Source: JAFGPS01 sp964628465 (lineage in GTDB: Bacteria > Planctomycetota > Phycisphaerae > Sedimentisphaerales > Anaerobacaceae). From it: DNA of 64,000 nucleotides. The stretch lies in assembly GCA_964628465.1 (NCBI GenBank), contig CAZVOA010000014.1:1-64000 (forward strand). Reading direction: 5' to 3'. Under the pieces are notes generated by a model. That model searched no databases. It saw only the letters and a program-made list of their open reading frames with translations, and had not been told where the DNA came from. The position numbers and the translations under genes are program-made. This document shows positions 1 through 7,137 of the stretch, in pieces (the stretch's first letter is position 1; the number at the start of each line of letters is the position of its first letter).

Positions 1-281
1 ATTGTATTCGATACTCTCTTTTTAGCAATGGTACATTTTTGGGGGAGCATACCATGCACACCAAAATAAAAATATCCAGCCGCATAAGGTGCGTGACAAC
101 GCACCATTTCCTTATATATTTCACACAAATGAGCCTTGCCATCCCTTGCGGGAGCCGCAAAGCTCGCTAAGAAAAACAAAGAATAGCCACAAAATGCACA
201 AGAGCCGCAAAGAAAAAAGAAAAGAAAAACTCTTGGCAAGATTAGTATAAAATATTTACCTGACTACGCTTTTCATGACAT
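1..281. other. AT-rich gene-free left edge with word-like repeats
   Basis: I see no convincing reading frame here. The stretch holds one copy of a dispersed palindromic element (88-113, core GGTGCGTGACAACGCACC), whose near-identical inverted copy lies at 54885-54910. It also holds short word-like repeats of the type 'agccacaaaatgcacaag' and 'agccgcaaag' around 190-220, related to those near 4972-5050 and 54817-54850. Confidence 0.6.
88..113. repeat. Dispersed palindrome GGTGCGTGACAACGCACC
   Basis: The sequence from 88 to 113 matches the reverse complement of 54885-54910 at all but one position (C versus T in the ninth base region). Its own core is an imperfect inverted repeat, GGTGCGT ... 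ACGCACC. Two copies 54 kb apart in unrelated intergenic DNA point to a dispersed non-coding repeat rather than a gene-specific site. Confidence 0.7.
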
Positions 282-362
282 TTAATCAGTGAGGTGTCCC
301 AAGATTATCATCGGGGGAAGTTTTGCTTCAATTTCTCGAAGTTTTTGTTCTGAAATATTCAT
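282..362 (-). CDS. Possible 26-residue ORF beside the radical SAM gene
   Basis: A short frame begins with ATG at 360-362 and ends with TAA at 282-284. The product begins MNISEQKLREIEAKLPP and ends in GHLTD. It starts 37 bases past the stop of the radical SAM gene on the same strand and could be co-transcribed with it. There is no clear SD site (the upstream bases are gaaaagaaaatcgta). It contains no Cys and I recognise no family. It could be a real small protein, the 5' remnant of a lost gene, or chance. Confidence 0.25.
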   Translation of the reverse strand: MNISEQKLREIEAKLPPMIILGHLTD

Positions 363-398
363 TACGATTTTCTTTTCAAGTATATCTTCATTTCCCAA

Positions 399-1838
399 TT
401 ATATAACTTGAATATTCGTTTGTTCTACAGAAACAGAACTATGCATTTTATTAGTAAATGTATCTAATAAATCCGATACTCTGTCTAATTTGTAATGACT
501 ATATTGATAATCCCTTGGAAAATAACAGAAAGATTTTAATGCAAAATAATCATCCTTAGACATAAAAGCATTAGAGATATTGGAAGAAAATATTTCAGCA
601 ACTTCATAATTTATCTCATTACTAAGATTCATTCTATATACACCTTCGGGGTCTTCTTGTTTTGATTGTGCAATCGAAGCTTTGAGATTTGAATATTGTT
701 CGAGTTCAGATTTTATTTCATTTTCGGTACCAAATAGAATCAACGAACCAACAGAAACACCAGTTATGTAAGATTGTCTTTTACTTAACCAAGATATCGT
801 TTCATCAATGGTGTCATAGGATTCTCCTGGATATAACAAGATATTTAGTTTTGTTAATATACCTAAATTAGACGCTGTTTTTAAAAGAATATCAGCTTTT
901 TTTAGATATGAGTTTGGATCAGTTGTTTTATTCATTGTCCTTAATTGTTTTTTGCTGGCGGATTCTAAACCGATATCTAAAACACTTAAGCCACTCTCAG
1001 CTAATAAAACTAAAGTATCTGGATTAATAGTATCAACTCTTATTTCAGTTCTCCATTTAGAATCCAAACAATTCTCTTTATATCTTCTGTTAAATTCTAG
1101 TGCCCACTTATGGCTTGGGCAAAAATTAGATGCTTGAAAATAAGTATAAAACAATTCATAATTGTATAAGTTACGTAGGTATTTAAAATTCTCTATAGCT
1201 AAATATGGACACAAGGGATATGTTAATTTAATACTACGCTCAACACAAAAACTGCATCCTCTTCCACAGCCTCGCGAAATTTCTATGCTTGGATGAAATC
1301 TATGCCATTCATCAAGTAATTCATATCTTAAAAAAGATTTCGGCATTTTTGAGTTTGAAATGAAATACAGATTTCCTTGTTGTGTCATTTGGTATTCTAA
1401 GGTATTTTTTGAGACTATTTCCACTATTGAATCGTCAGACATGCCACACACTACAAGATCTATCTCTGGTATTATACTATATATCCAATCTACCCTATTA
1501 TTCATCACCCATTGACCGCCAACAATTATTTTCTGGCTTGGATTTGTTTTTTTTATTAATCTGCTAAATTGCCTCGCCCATGGGATTGAAAAAAAAGTAG
1601 GAATAGATAATAGAATTGGAAACTCTTCATCCTCATATCCTAAGGAAATCATTCTTTCCCATGTTTCTTGTGGTGAATTAAAAAGACCTTGAATAACTAT
1701 AGTATCAAAACCAGATTCATATAAAACAGAAGCTAATCTTAGGGCTCCATAATTTACATAGCAGTGTTTTCTCGAATATGAATTTTCTTTCTTTTTAGTG
1801 GATATCATACCAGATGCTATCATAAAAACTTTAGACAT
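399..1838 (-). CDS. B12-binding-type radical SAM protein
   Basis: A 479-residue radical SAM protein. The cluster-binding motif is C191-G-R-G-C195-S-F-C198 (CX3CX2C), preceded by an N-terminal ~150-residue alpha/beta region (NYGALRLASVLYESGFD, KIIVGGQW) that has the layout of the cobalamin-binding domain of this class. The DxHxxG cobalamin-ligand motif is not evident, so B12 binding is uncertain. A longer frame opens at 1913, but I chose ATG 1838: it has AAGGAAG nine bases upstream and leaves a 22-base gap after the dGTPase stop, whereas the longer form would overlap dGTPase and add a Lys/Arg-rich tail. Substrate unknown. It is co-directional with the dGTPase and probably in one operon with it. 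The C-terminal ~150 residues have no family I can name. Confidence 0.85.
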   Translation of the reverse strand: MSKVFMIASGMISTKKKENSYSRKHCYVNYGALRLASVLYESGFDTIVIQGLFNSPQETWERMISLGYEDEEFPILLSIPTFFSIPWARQFSRLIKKTNPSQKIIVGGQWVMNNRVDWIYSIIPEIDLVVCGMSDDSIVEIVSKNTLEYQMTQQGNLYFISNSKMPKSFLRYELLDEWHRFHPSIEISRGCGRGCSFCVERSIKLTYPLCPYLAIENFKYLRNLYNYELFYTYFQASNFCPSHKWALEFNRRYKENCLDSKWRTEIRVDTINPDTLVLLAESGLSVLDIGLESASKKQLRTMNKTTDPNSYLKKADILLKTASNLGILTKLNILLYPGESYDTIDETISWLSKRQSYITGVSVGSLILFGTENEIKSELEQYSNLKASIAQSKQEDPEGVYRMNLSNEINYEVAEIFSSNISNAFMSKDDYFALKSFCYFPRDYQYSHYKLDRVSDLLDTFTNKMHSSVSVEQTNIQVI

Positions 1839-1860
1839 GATTTTTCGCTTCCTTGCTCTC

Positions 1861-3390
1861 TTAGTATTCTTTTTCTTTCTTATCCTTTGTATATATATAA
1901 CCGTATTCTTCAAGTTTCTGGTTCACATATGCATCTGTCATTCCAGCAATATAATTTCTTATAGTTATTGCTTTAAATATTTCTTTTTTTTCATTATCGC
2001 TATTTACACCAAAATCGCAAGTATTATAATTATCTTTTGTAATATTTTTATAATCTTTAGGAATTAGCTCATAACCCTTTTCTCCACGGTATATTTCAAA
2101 TAATCTCCAGATTTTCTGTCCTGCATTATACGTATGCTTAAGAACAATCCGATGCTTGAATAAAATATTCGCCATTGCGCATTTATAAAAATTATTTTCA
2201 TTTTCTCTCCAAACTCCTTTTAAATCATCAGATACATCAACAAGACGAGTACTTTGCCCAAATACGTCTTGTAGTGATTTGATTTTGTACATAGTTATTC
2301 GTTGATTTGTAGCCTTAACACAATCCTTTATCATAACTGTCATTGCTTTATTACGCCAAAAAAGAAATTGCCGAACATCATCATTAGGATGATTAACTTG
2401 GATTTTATCTGATCTATCGTATAGTTCTTTCATTTTTTCTGAGCTATAATGCTCTTTGAATTTTTTGGCAACAATACAAGCTAATCCACACTCCCTTGCA
2501 GCTTTCACTATATCACACTCAATCTGCTCAATTGCTTTTGGTATTTGTTCTTCGATATCGAATTTATTTTTTATCTCACCTTCTATTGTTTGTGCAATAT
2601 CCTTAAGTTTTTCAAGCAATTTTCTATGTTTAATTATATTAAAGCCAAATATTTTAGCTCTTACAGCGTCTTCCATGTCATCAAATAAATATGTCAATTT
2701 ATCAGCAAACCATACACACTGGGCCTCTAAAGAACCAAAGTTACATTCATAGCATGAATATTTCTCACATTTAATAATCTCGCTTAAATCAGAAAAGGGT
2801 TTTTCTTCGAGATATTTCTTATCTCTATTTCCATTATTATTATGATAGATATGCTTAAGTATCCCATCCCTGATATCAAAAGTTAAACCTAAGCCTGAAT
2901 AAGTACCATTTAATGTTTCAATTCGAGACACAACTTCAATAGCATGAGCACAATGATCAAATCCTTTAAGAGGAATAACTTCTTTAATTCCATCAGGAAA
3001 GTTATATCCTTTCATAATATCATTCAGGGCATCTTCTCCAGCGTGCCCAAATGGCGCATGGCCAATATCATGACCTAATGCAATAGCATCTGTTGCTTCT
3101 TCGTTCAATTTAAGTTGCCTAGCAATTGAACATGCTATACCTGCAACTTCTATAGAGTGTGTTAATCTTCTTCGGAAATGGTCATCGTCATCATGGGCAA
3201 ATACTTGGGTCTTATTCTGCATTCGCCTAAAAGCAGTTGACCAAATAATTCTATCTCGGTCACGATGATAAGCGTTTCGGAATTCATCTTCACGATCTTC
3301 AGGTTCATTTTCTCTAAATAATGATCCCAATTCATTTTTTCTTTTTTCAGGATCCAAGGCAAATGGGGCAAGGTTTTTATCACTATCCAT
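1861..3390 (-). CDS. dgt: dGTP triphosphohydrolase (HD superfamily)
   Basis: A 509-residue HD-domain phosphohydrolase of the dGTPase family, which cleaves dNTPs to the deoxynucleoside and tripolyphosphate. The metal-binding residues are visible: H78 in LTHSIEVAG, H107-D108 in ALGHDIGHAPFGHAG, and an Asp in the later ADKLTYLFDDMEDA segment. The N-terminal RIIWSTAFRRMQNKTQVF is the usual family lead-in. Length matches the long (Escherichia coli-like) class better than the ~380-residue class. It is followed after 22 bases by the radical SAM gene. Members act in dNTP balance, and some protect cells from phage by draining dNTPs; nothing in the sequence decides between these roles. Confidence 0.93.
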   Translation of the reverse strand: MDSDKNLAPFALDPEKRKNELGSLFRENEPEDREDEFRNAYHRDRDRIIWSTAFRRMQNKTQVFAHDDDDHFRRRLTHSIEVAGIACSIARQLKLNEEATDAIALGHDIGHAPFGHAGEDALNDIMKGYNFPDGIKEVIPLKGFDHCAHAIEVVSRIETLNGTYSGLGLTFDIRDGILKHIYHNNNGNRDKKYLEEKPFSDLSEIIKCEKYSCYECNFGSLEAQCVWFADKLTYLFDDMEDAVRAKIFGFNIIKHRKLLEKLKDIAQTIEGEIKNKFDIEEQIPKAIEQIECDIVKAARECGLACIVAKKFKEHYSSEKMKELYDRSDKIQVNHPNDDVRQFLFWRNKAMTVMIKDCVKATNQRITMYKIKSLQDVFGQSTRLVDVSDDLKGVWRENENNFYKCAMANILFKHRIVLKHTYNAGQKIWRLFEIYRGEKGYELIPKDYKNITKDNYNTCDFGVNSDNEKKEIFKAITIRNYIAGMTDAYVNQKLEEYGYIYTKDKKEKEY

Positions 3391-3640
3391 AAATACTCTC
3401 CATAAAATTTTTATCTATTGCGTAAACTATTTATTGTCATATTCTTTGGACATCATAAATCCTGTTCGACACAGCAGTTGCTTTGAAAGATGGTGAAAAT
3501 TCTCAATCTCATAATCTCTTACCTCTTAAAACATTAAACATAAATATAATCCCCCTTTCAATATTCTTATTTAACATTCCACCTGTGGCGGTCAAGTCCT
3601 TTTCATCTGTTTTAAACTGTGTCTATTTATTATATTATTT

Positions 3641-3729
3641 ATCAATCGCGAAATTGTGGGAGTGGAATTACGCACGCTCTCGGCTAATTTCGCCGACCTC
3701 TATATTAAAGTCTGTATTTTATATATATT
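3641..3729. repeat. 89-bp direct repeat, left copy
   Basis: It matches 4673-4761 in the same orientation at close to 90 percent of positions by eye, with one compensating one-base shift. The most conserved part is ACGCACGCTCTCGGCTAATT followed by TCGCCGACCTC. Within it GCGAAATT (3649-3656) and AATTTCGC (3687-3694) form an inverted repeat. The two copies bracket the DUF3800 gene and the structured RNA unit. It has neither the conserved core sites of integron attC nor the ends of a known insertion sequence. Confidence 0.8.
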
Positions 3730-3803
3730 AGACGGGGATTACAAGATTTTCAGGATATATTTTTTATTTATTTTATAGTTTAAGTTAATTATTTAGTTTT
3801 TTC

Positions 3804-3836
3804 TTGACGAACATATATTGTTTCTGATAGTATAAT
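3804..3836 (+). promoter_or_regulatory. Promoter-like sequence ahead of structured RNA
   Basis: TTGACG at 3804-3809 is a good -35 match. The downstream boxes are TAGTAT at 3828-3833 (18-base spacer) or a perfect TATAAT at 3831-3836 (21-base spacer, too long for an ideal sigma-70 promoter). Either choice would start transcription near 3840-3844, right at the outer stem of the folded element that follows. Confidence 0.45.
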
Positions 3837-3840
3837 AATT

Positions 3841-3901
3841 GCGCCGTGACTGCGTCGCTATGCAGGATTAGGGGCGACCCTAACACGGCGTCTTTTTTTT
3901 T
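3841..3901 (+). ncRNA. Candidate compact structured RNA with terminator
   Basis: A 61-base element that folds on paper into a three-helix junction. The outer stem is CGCCGTG (3842-3848) with CACGGCG (3884-3890). Helix 1 is CTGCG with TGCAG (3850-3866). Helix 2 is TTAGGG-GCGA-CCCTAA (3868-3883), closed by a GNRA tetraloop. The outer stem runs almost directly into a nine-T tract (3893-3901), as in an intrinsic terminator on the plus strand. No plus-strand gene lies upstream, so this is not simply the terminator of a known gene. The T tract overlaps the stop codon of the convergent DUF3800 gene. It matches no riboswitch or ribozyme consensus that I can recall. Confidence 0.5.
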
Positions 3902-4640
3902 AATGTATTCTCACGATTCCATATCCTTCAATATTACCGTCCGGGCTTTTCCTGATTCTCGAATAAAACTTCTTGAAAAACCTGTCATCATTCTTGGCAA
4001 ACCACCTGTAAACTCCTCCTGCAACCATATCCGCAAGCTGGATGCCTGTACTGAAATGTGATGGTACAATGAAAACGCCCTCAAGAATGTTCGAGAAACT
4101 TGATATATATTCTTTCTGTTCATGCATCATTTTATAATGCATTATTTGCAGCCGCTTGTCCTGCTTTCGTTCCCGGTGATCGCAAATTACTATGCCATTC
4201 ATTTTCGTTCCGGCTTCTCTCGATAAATCCTGCAAATAATACTGAAATCGTTCAATCAGGCGTTTATATGCGAACCAATATAGGTCATCATCACTGTTTA
4301 TGTGGGAGCGTTTATAGCATAGCTCTACATCAGCTACCGCTGAAATAATCTTTATGGATTTGTATTTTGCTATAACTCCAAAAATGTCATCTCTGAATTG
4401 TTCTTTTGCCTGAGCGTCAAGATGTGAAATTGAAGTTGTTTTGTCTTGAAATTGATAAAAATAACGCCATTTTATTTCATTTTCGACGTTATATCGTTTT
4501 TTAATGGATTTTAAATCATCATCTACTTTGAACCATGTATCTTCGGATATTATTATTCCTCCAAGAACAAATTTATCATCTTGTTTATGTTTCCCAATTG
4601 GCGAAAGAGAACCTGATTCATCGATAAAAAGTAAATGCAT
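3900..4640 (-). CDS. DUF3800 domain protein
   Basis: A 246-residue protein of the DUF3800 family, whose fold is thought to be RNase H-like and whose role is unproven. Visible family signs are the N-terminal FIDESGSLSP (residues 5-14), the central D-rich stretch ISAVADVELCY, the motif VICDHRER and the C-terminal GIQLADMVAGGVYRWF. The acidic residues D7, E8 and those in ICDHRE would be the candidate metal ligands. It stands alone between two copies of an 89-base direct repeat. Its 3' end converges with a candidate small RNA. DUF3800 genes are common in mobile and defence-rich regions, which fits this AT-rich setting. Confidence 0.85.
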   Translation of the reverse strand: MHLLFIDESGSLSPIGKHKQDDKFVLGGIIISEDTWFKVDDDLKSIKKRYNVENEIKWRYFYQFQDKTTSISHLDAQAKEQFRDDIFGVIAKYKSIKIISAVADVELCYKRSHINSDDDLYWFAYKRLIERFQYYLQDLSREAGTKMNGIVICDHRERKQDKRLQIMHYKMMHEQKEYISSFSNILEGVFIVPSHFSTGIQLADMVAGGVYRWFAKNDDRFFKKFYSRIRKSPDGNIEGYGIVRIH

Positions 4641-4672
4641 ATTTAATATACCGTATTTTATTCTAATTCCAT

Positions 4673-4761
4673 ACCAATCAGCAAAATTATGGGAGTGGAA
4701 AACGCACGCTCTCGGCTAATTTCGCCGACCTCGATATTAAAGACTGTATTTTATATTTATT
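4673..4761. repeat. 89-bp direct repeat, right copy
   Basis: Second copy of the repeat at 3641-3729, in the same orientation and 1032 bases away. It ends 33 bases upstream of the DUF3800 start codon, so it also occupies that gene's leader or promoter region. The inverted-repeat arms are imperfect here (GCAAAATT against AATTTCGC). Possible readings are a duplicated 5' regulatory segment, a recombination footprint around the DUF3800 unit, or a small dispersed repeat. Confidence 0.8.
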
Positions 4762-5362
4762 CCATCTTAAATCAAATCCTTTTTTAAATATTAAGACACA
4801 GATTTCACTGATTTCACAGATAAATTAATAAAAATTATAAATCTGCGCCAATCTGCGTTTGTCTGCGGATAGTTTAACTTCTGTTTTCTTACTAATATAG
4901 GTACATCCAGGAGCTAAAATGTTGACTAAAAAAGTTAAAAATATCGATAAAAAAGCTAATTTTTTTAAATTTAGCCGCAAAAAACACAAAATACACAAAA
5001 ATAATAAAAATTTCTTAAATAAATCCGCAGATGCCGCAGAAATACGCAGAAAAAGTAGAAAATAGGGTATAGCCGATAGCGTTTAGAGTATAGGATTTTG
5101 AAAGTTGTTAGTATTTGGTTGAAGATTGCCACGTCGGCCAGCGGCCTCCTCGCAATGACATAGTTTTATAAATCTGCGTCCATCTGCGTAATCTGCGGAT
5201 AAAATTAATAAAAATAATATGGAATATGCTCTTTTTCCCGAAATTGTTGTTACTTATTCATGGTTTCGACGTCTTTAATATGAGTAGAACGAATTGATGC
5301 AAGTTCGAAATATTAATATCAATTTTATAAACTAACTTAAATTAACGAAAAGGAGAAATACA
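4762..5362. repeat. Gene-free region of ~10-nt periodic word repeats
   Basis: No gene is visible. The region is assembled from short quasi-periodic words: 'cacagatttcactgatttca' (4795-4814), two arrays of the ATCTGCG unit with ~10-base period (4840-4871 and 5169-5202), 'gccgcaaaaaacacaaaa' (4975-4992), 'ccgcagatgccgcagaaat' (5026-5044), and a hairpin-like 'attgccacgtcggccag' with its partner 'cggcctcctcgcaatg' (5126-5158). None forms a codon-like frame. The same kinds of words occur at 54817-54956. Confidence 0.65.
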
Positions 5363-5641
5363 ATGAATAAGTTATGTCTTAAAAGCATGCTGCTCGGAGC
5401 CGCTATCGTATCTGTGATAATAATGGTGATGGGTGCTGCTGTAAACAGTAATAATGTTAACGGCCGGTATCAGATTACAAGTCACATCATTAATTCCAAT
5501 TCCCGGGTCTTTGTAATTGATACACAAACCGGGGAGGTTAGAAGTATTGATGTTGATAATCAGATACAACCGGTTGGATATTATCATTACACTGGAATTG
5601 ACAATTCGAAAGTCTGTACGAGCGGCCCATGGAAACAATGA
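5363..5641 (+). CDS. Small secreted or membrane-anchored protein
   Basis: A 92-residue protein with a strong SD site (AAAGGAG nine bases before ATG). Residues 8-27 (SMLLGAAIVSVIIMVMGAAV) form one hydrophobic segment that could be a signal peptide or an anchor. The rest (about 65 residues) is polar and includes RVFVIDTQTGEVRSIDVDN, which reads like a single beta-propeller-like strand pair (VFVIDTQTGEV). It ends with a lone Cys in KVCTSGPWKQ. I recognise no family. It is monocistronic, with repeat-rich DNA on both sides. Confidence 0.7.
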   Translation: MNKLCLKSMLLGAAIVSVIIMVMGAAVNSNNVNGRYQITSHIINSNSRVFVIDTQTGEVRSIDVDNQIQPVGYYHYTGIDNSKVCTSGPWKQ

Positions 5642-5666
5642 TATTGGCCTTAAGTCTGGTTTTTTC

Positions 5667-5695
5667 TTGACTTTTGGGCTGCATGTTTGTATAAT
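5667..5695 (+). promoter_or_regulatory. Near-consensus sigma-70 promoter
   Basis: TTGACT (5667-5672) and TATAAT (5690-5695) are separated by exactly 17 bases, the best promoter match in the window. It points into the gene-free stretch and lies about 590 bases upstream of accD. It could drive accD through a long leader, or an untranslated transcript from the repeat region. Confidence 0.6.
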
Positions 5696-5983
5696 ATATA
5701 ACATATTTAGAATACAGAATAAAAATAGGGTATAGGGTGGAGCGGATAGGAAAAAAATATGCTCAACACGAAGTATCGCGAAGTTGCACGAAAGGAAAAA
5801 ACAAAACAGCAATTACCATATATGATAAAAAAATCTGTGTTCAACTGCGAACTCTGTGGCAAAAATAGTTAAAAAAAACGAAATTTAAGCCAAAATTTTC
5901 AAAAATAACCCAAAAAAAGCGAAAATTTCACAAAAAAACAGGGCAAAATCAGTGCAAAATAGCCCTGAATTTGGGTTTGATTT

Positions 5984-6182
5984 GAAAAACGAAGCCAATT
6001 TATTCGTACTGAGTTCTGAGTGATGAGTATTGCGTAAATGATTTTGCGAAACGAAGCCAATATACTCGTACTGAGTTTTGCGTGATGAGTATTGCGTAAT
6101 GGAATTTGCGAAACAAAGCCAATCCGAAAAAACTAAATACTATCGACCAGCGACTAAATACTTTTCGCGAAACGAAGCCAAT
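5984..6182. repeat. Tandem repeat with GCGAAACGAAGCCAAT, ~62-bp period
   Basis: The 16-base core GCGAAACGAAGCCAAT or a one- to two-base variant occurs at 5984-5999, 6046-6061, 6108-6123 and 6167-6182, spaced 62, 62 and 59 bases. Between the first three cores lie two near-identical spacers built from 'tcgtactgagtt', 'tgatgagtattgcgtaa' words. The third spacer is different and made of 'actaaata' words. This is a decayed tandem array. Confidence 0.8.
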
Positions 6183-6286
6183 TTTCCTTCGCTAAAGCTT
6201 CGGAGGACACCTAAAGTAACCTTTATATTAAATAATCCACTTTTTTGTGGAAATATTACTTAATTTCTGGTAGAATCCCCGTTTAT

Positions 6287-7132
6287 ATGAGTACTAAAAC
6301 AAAATCAAAATGGAACGGTTTTTCGCTGAAACCCCGCAGGGAAATGCCTGAGGGGCTGTGGATGAGATGCCCGGCGTGCGAGCATATGCTCTATAAAAGC
6401 GCGGTAGAGAAGAACCTTAATGTTTGCCCGGATTGCGACCATCATTTTCGTATCGAAGCGAAAATCCGAATCGAATATCTCGCTGATGAAGGCTCTTTTC
6501 AGGAAATTCTTGATGATTTGCAGCCCAAAGACCAGCTAAACTTCAAATTCAGAGGCACAAGCTACCAGCAGCGTCTCAAAGAAGAAACGAAAAAATCCGG
6601 TTCAAATGAAGCTATATTAACCGGCAAAGCTTTCATCAAAGGAAGAGCCGTTTCCCTGGCGGTAATGGAGCCGAATTTCCTGATGGGTTCTATGGGTTAT
6701 GTCGTCGGCGAAAAATTCTGCGCAGCTGTTGATATGGCTATTGAAGAAAAACTGCCTTTTGTTGTCGTTTGCTGCTCAGGCGGAGCAAGAATGCACGAAG
6801 GTGTTATATCGCTGGGGCAAATGGCAAAAACTTCCGCAGCGATAGCAAAATTAGATGAAGCCGGATGCCTTTATATCTGCGTTTTAACCGATCCGACCAC
6901 AGGCGGCGTAACCGCGAGTTTTGCCGTGCTGGGCGATTGTATAATAGCGGAACCTGGCGCAACGATAGGCTTTGCAGGCCGCAGAACTATTGCTGAAACC
7001 ATTAAAGTTGAATTGCCGGAAGATTTCCAGACATCGGAGTTTATGCTTGAACATGGTTTTGTGGATATGATTGTTCACCGCAAAGACCTTCGCAATGAAA
7101 TCGCCAGACTTATTGACTATTGCCAGAAATAA
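6287..7132 (+). CDS. accD: Acetyl-CoA carboxylase carboxyltransferase beta subunit
   Basis: A 281-residue AccD, the beta half of the carboxyltransferase that moves CO2 from biotin-BCCP to acetyl-CoA in the first step of fatty acid synthesis. The N-terminal four-Cys zinc ribbon is present (C28-P-A-C31 and C47-P-D-C50), followed by the crotonase-like core with CCSGGARMHEG, DPTTGGVTASFA and the closing GFAGRRTI segment. I start at ATG 6287 because MSTKTKSKWNGF gives the normal family N terminus; a frame opening at 6245 adds 14 unrelated residues. There is no SD site (ggtagaatccccgtttat). The alpha subunit accA is not in this window. Confidence 0.95.
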   Translation: MSTKTKSKWNGFSLKPRREMPEGLWMRCPACEHMLYKSAVEKNLNVCPDCDHHFRIEAKIRIEYLADEGSFQEILDDLQPKDQLNFKFRGTSYQQRLKEETKKSGSNEAILTGKAFIKGRAVSLAVMEPNFLMGSMGYVVGEKFCAAVDMAIEEKLPFVVVCCSGGARMHEGVISLGQMAKTSAAIAKLDEAGCLYICVLTDPTTGGVTASFAVLGDCIIAEPGATIGFAGRRTIAETIKVELPEDFQTSEFMLEHGFVDMIVHRKDLRNEIARLIDYCQK

Positions 7133-7137
7133 ATGTC

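Larger units (their letters stand above)
3391..3899. other. Gene-free region with direct repeat and structured RNA
   Basis: About 500 bases between the dGTPase start and the DUF3800 stop. I see no gene. It contains the left copy of an 89-base direct repeat (3641-3729) and the promoter, multi-hairpin and T-run unit at 3804-3901. The rest (3391-3640 and 3730-3800) is AT-rich and shows nothing I can name. Confidence 0.6.
5642..6286. repeat. Gene-free region: promoter, 62-bp tandem repeat, word repeats
   Basis: No gene is visible between the small secreted protein and accD. The stretch carries a near-consensus promoter (5667-5695) followed by about 280 bases of A-rich, structure-poor sequence. 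A tandem array with a 62-base period then occupies 5984-6182. Between the last array copies lies an 'actaaatacta' word array (6131-6163) like the one at 52172-52209. A 'ccttcgctaaagcttcggag' word (6186-6205) follows. Confidence 0.65.

Noticed and set aside
282..362. RiPP precursor peptide for the radical SAM enzyme
   Set aside because: No Cys-rich or repeated core, no recognition-domain neighbour and no transporter; the enzyme lacks a SPASM-like tail. It remains only a possible small ORF.
3641..4761. Integron attC sites around DUF3800
   Set aside because: The repeats lack the GTTRRRY/RYYYAAC core pair and the usual attC fold, and no integrase is present.
5984..6182. CRISPR array
   Set aside because: Only four degenerate 16-base cores, spacers related to each other and to other intergenic words, no palindromic repeat and no cas genes.
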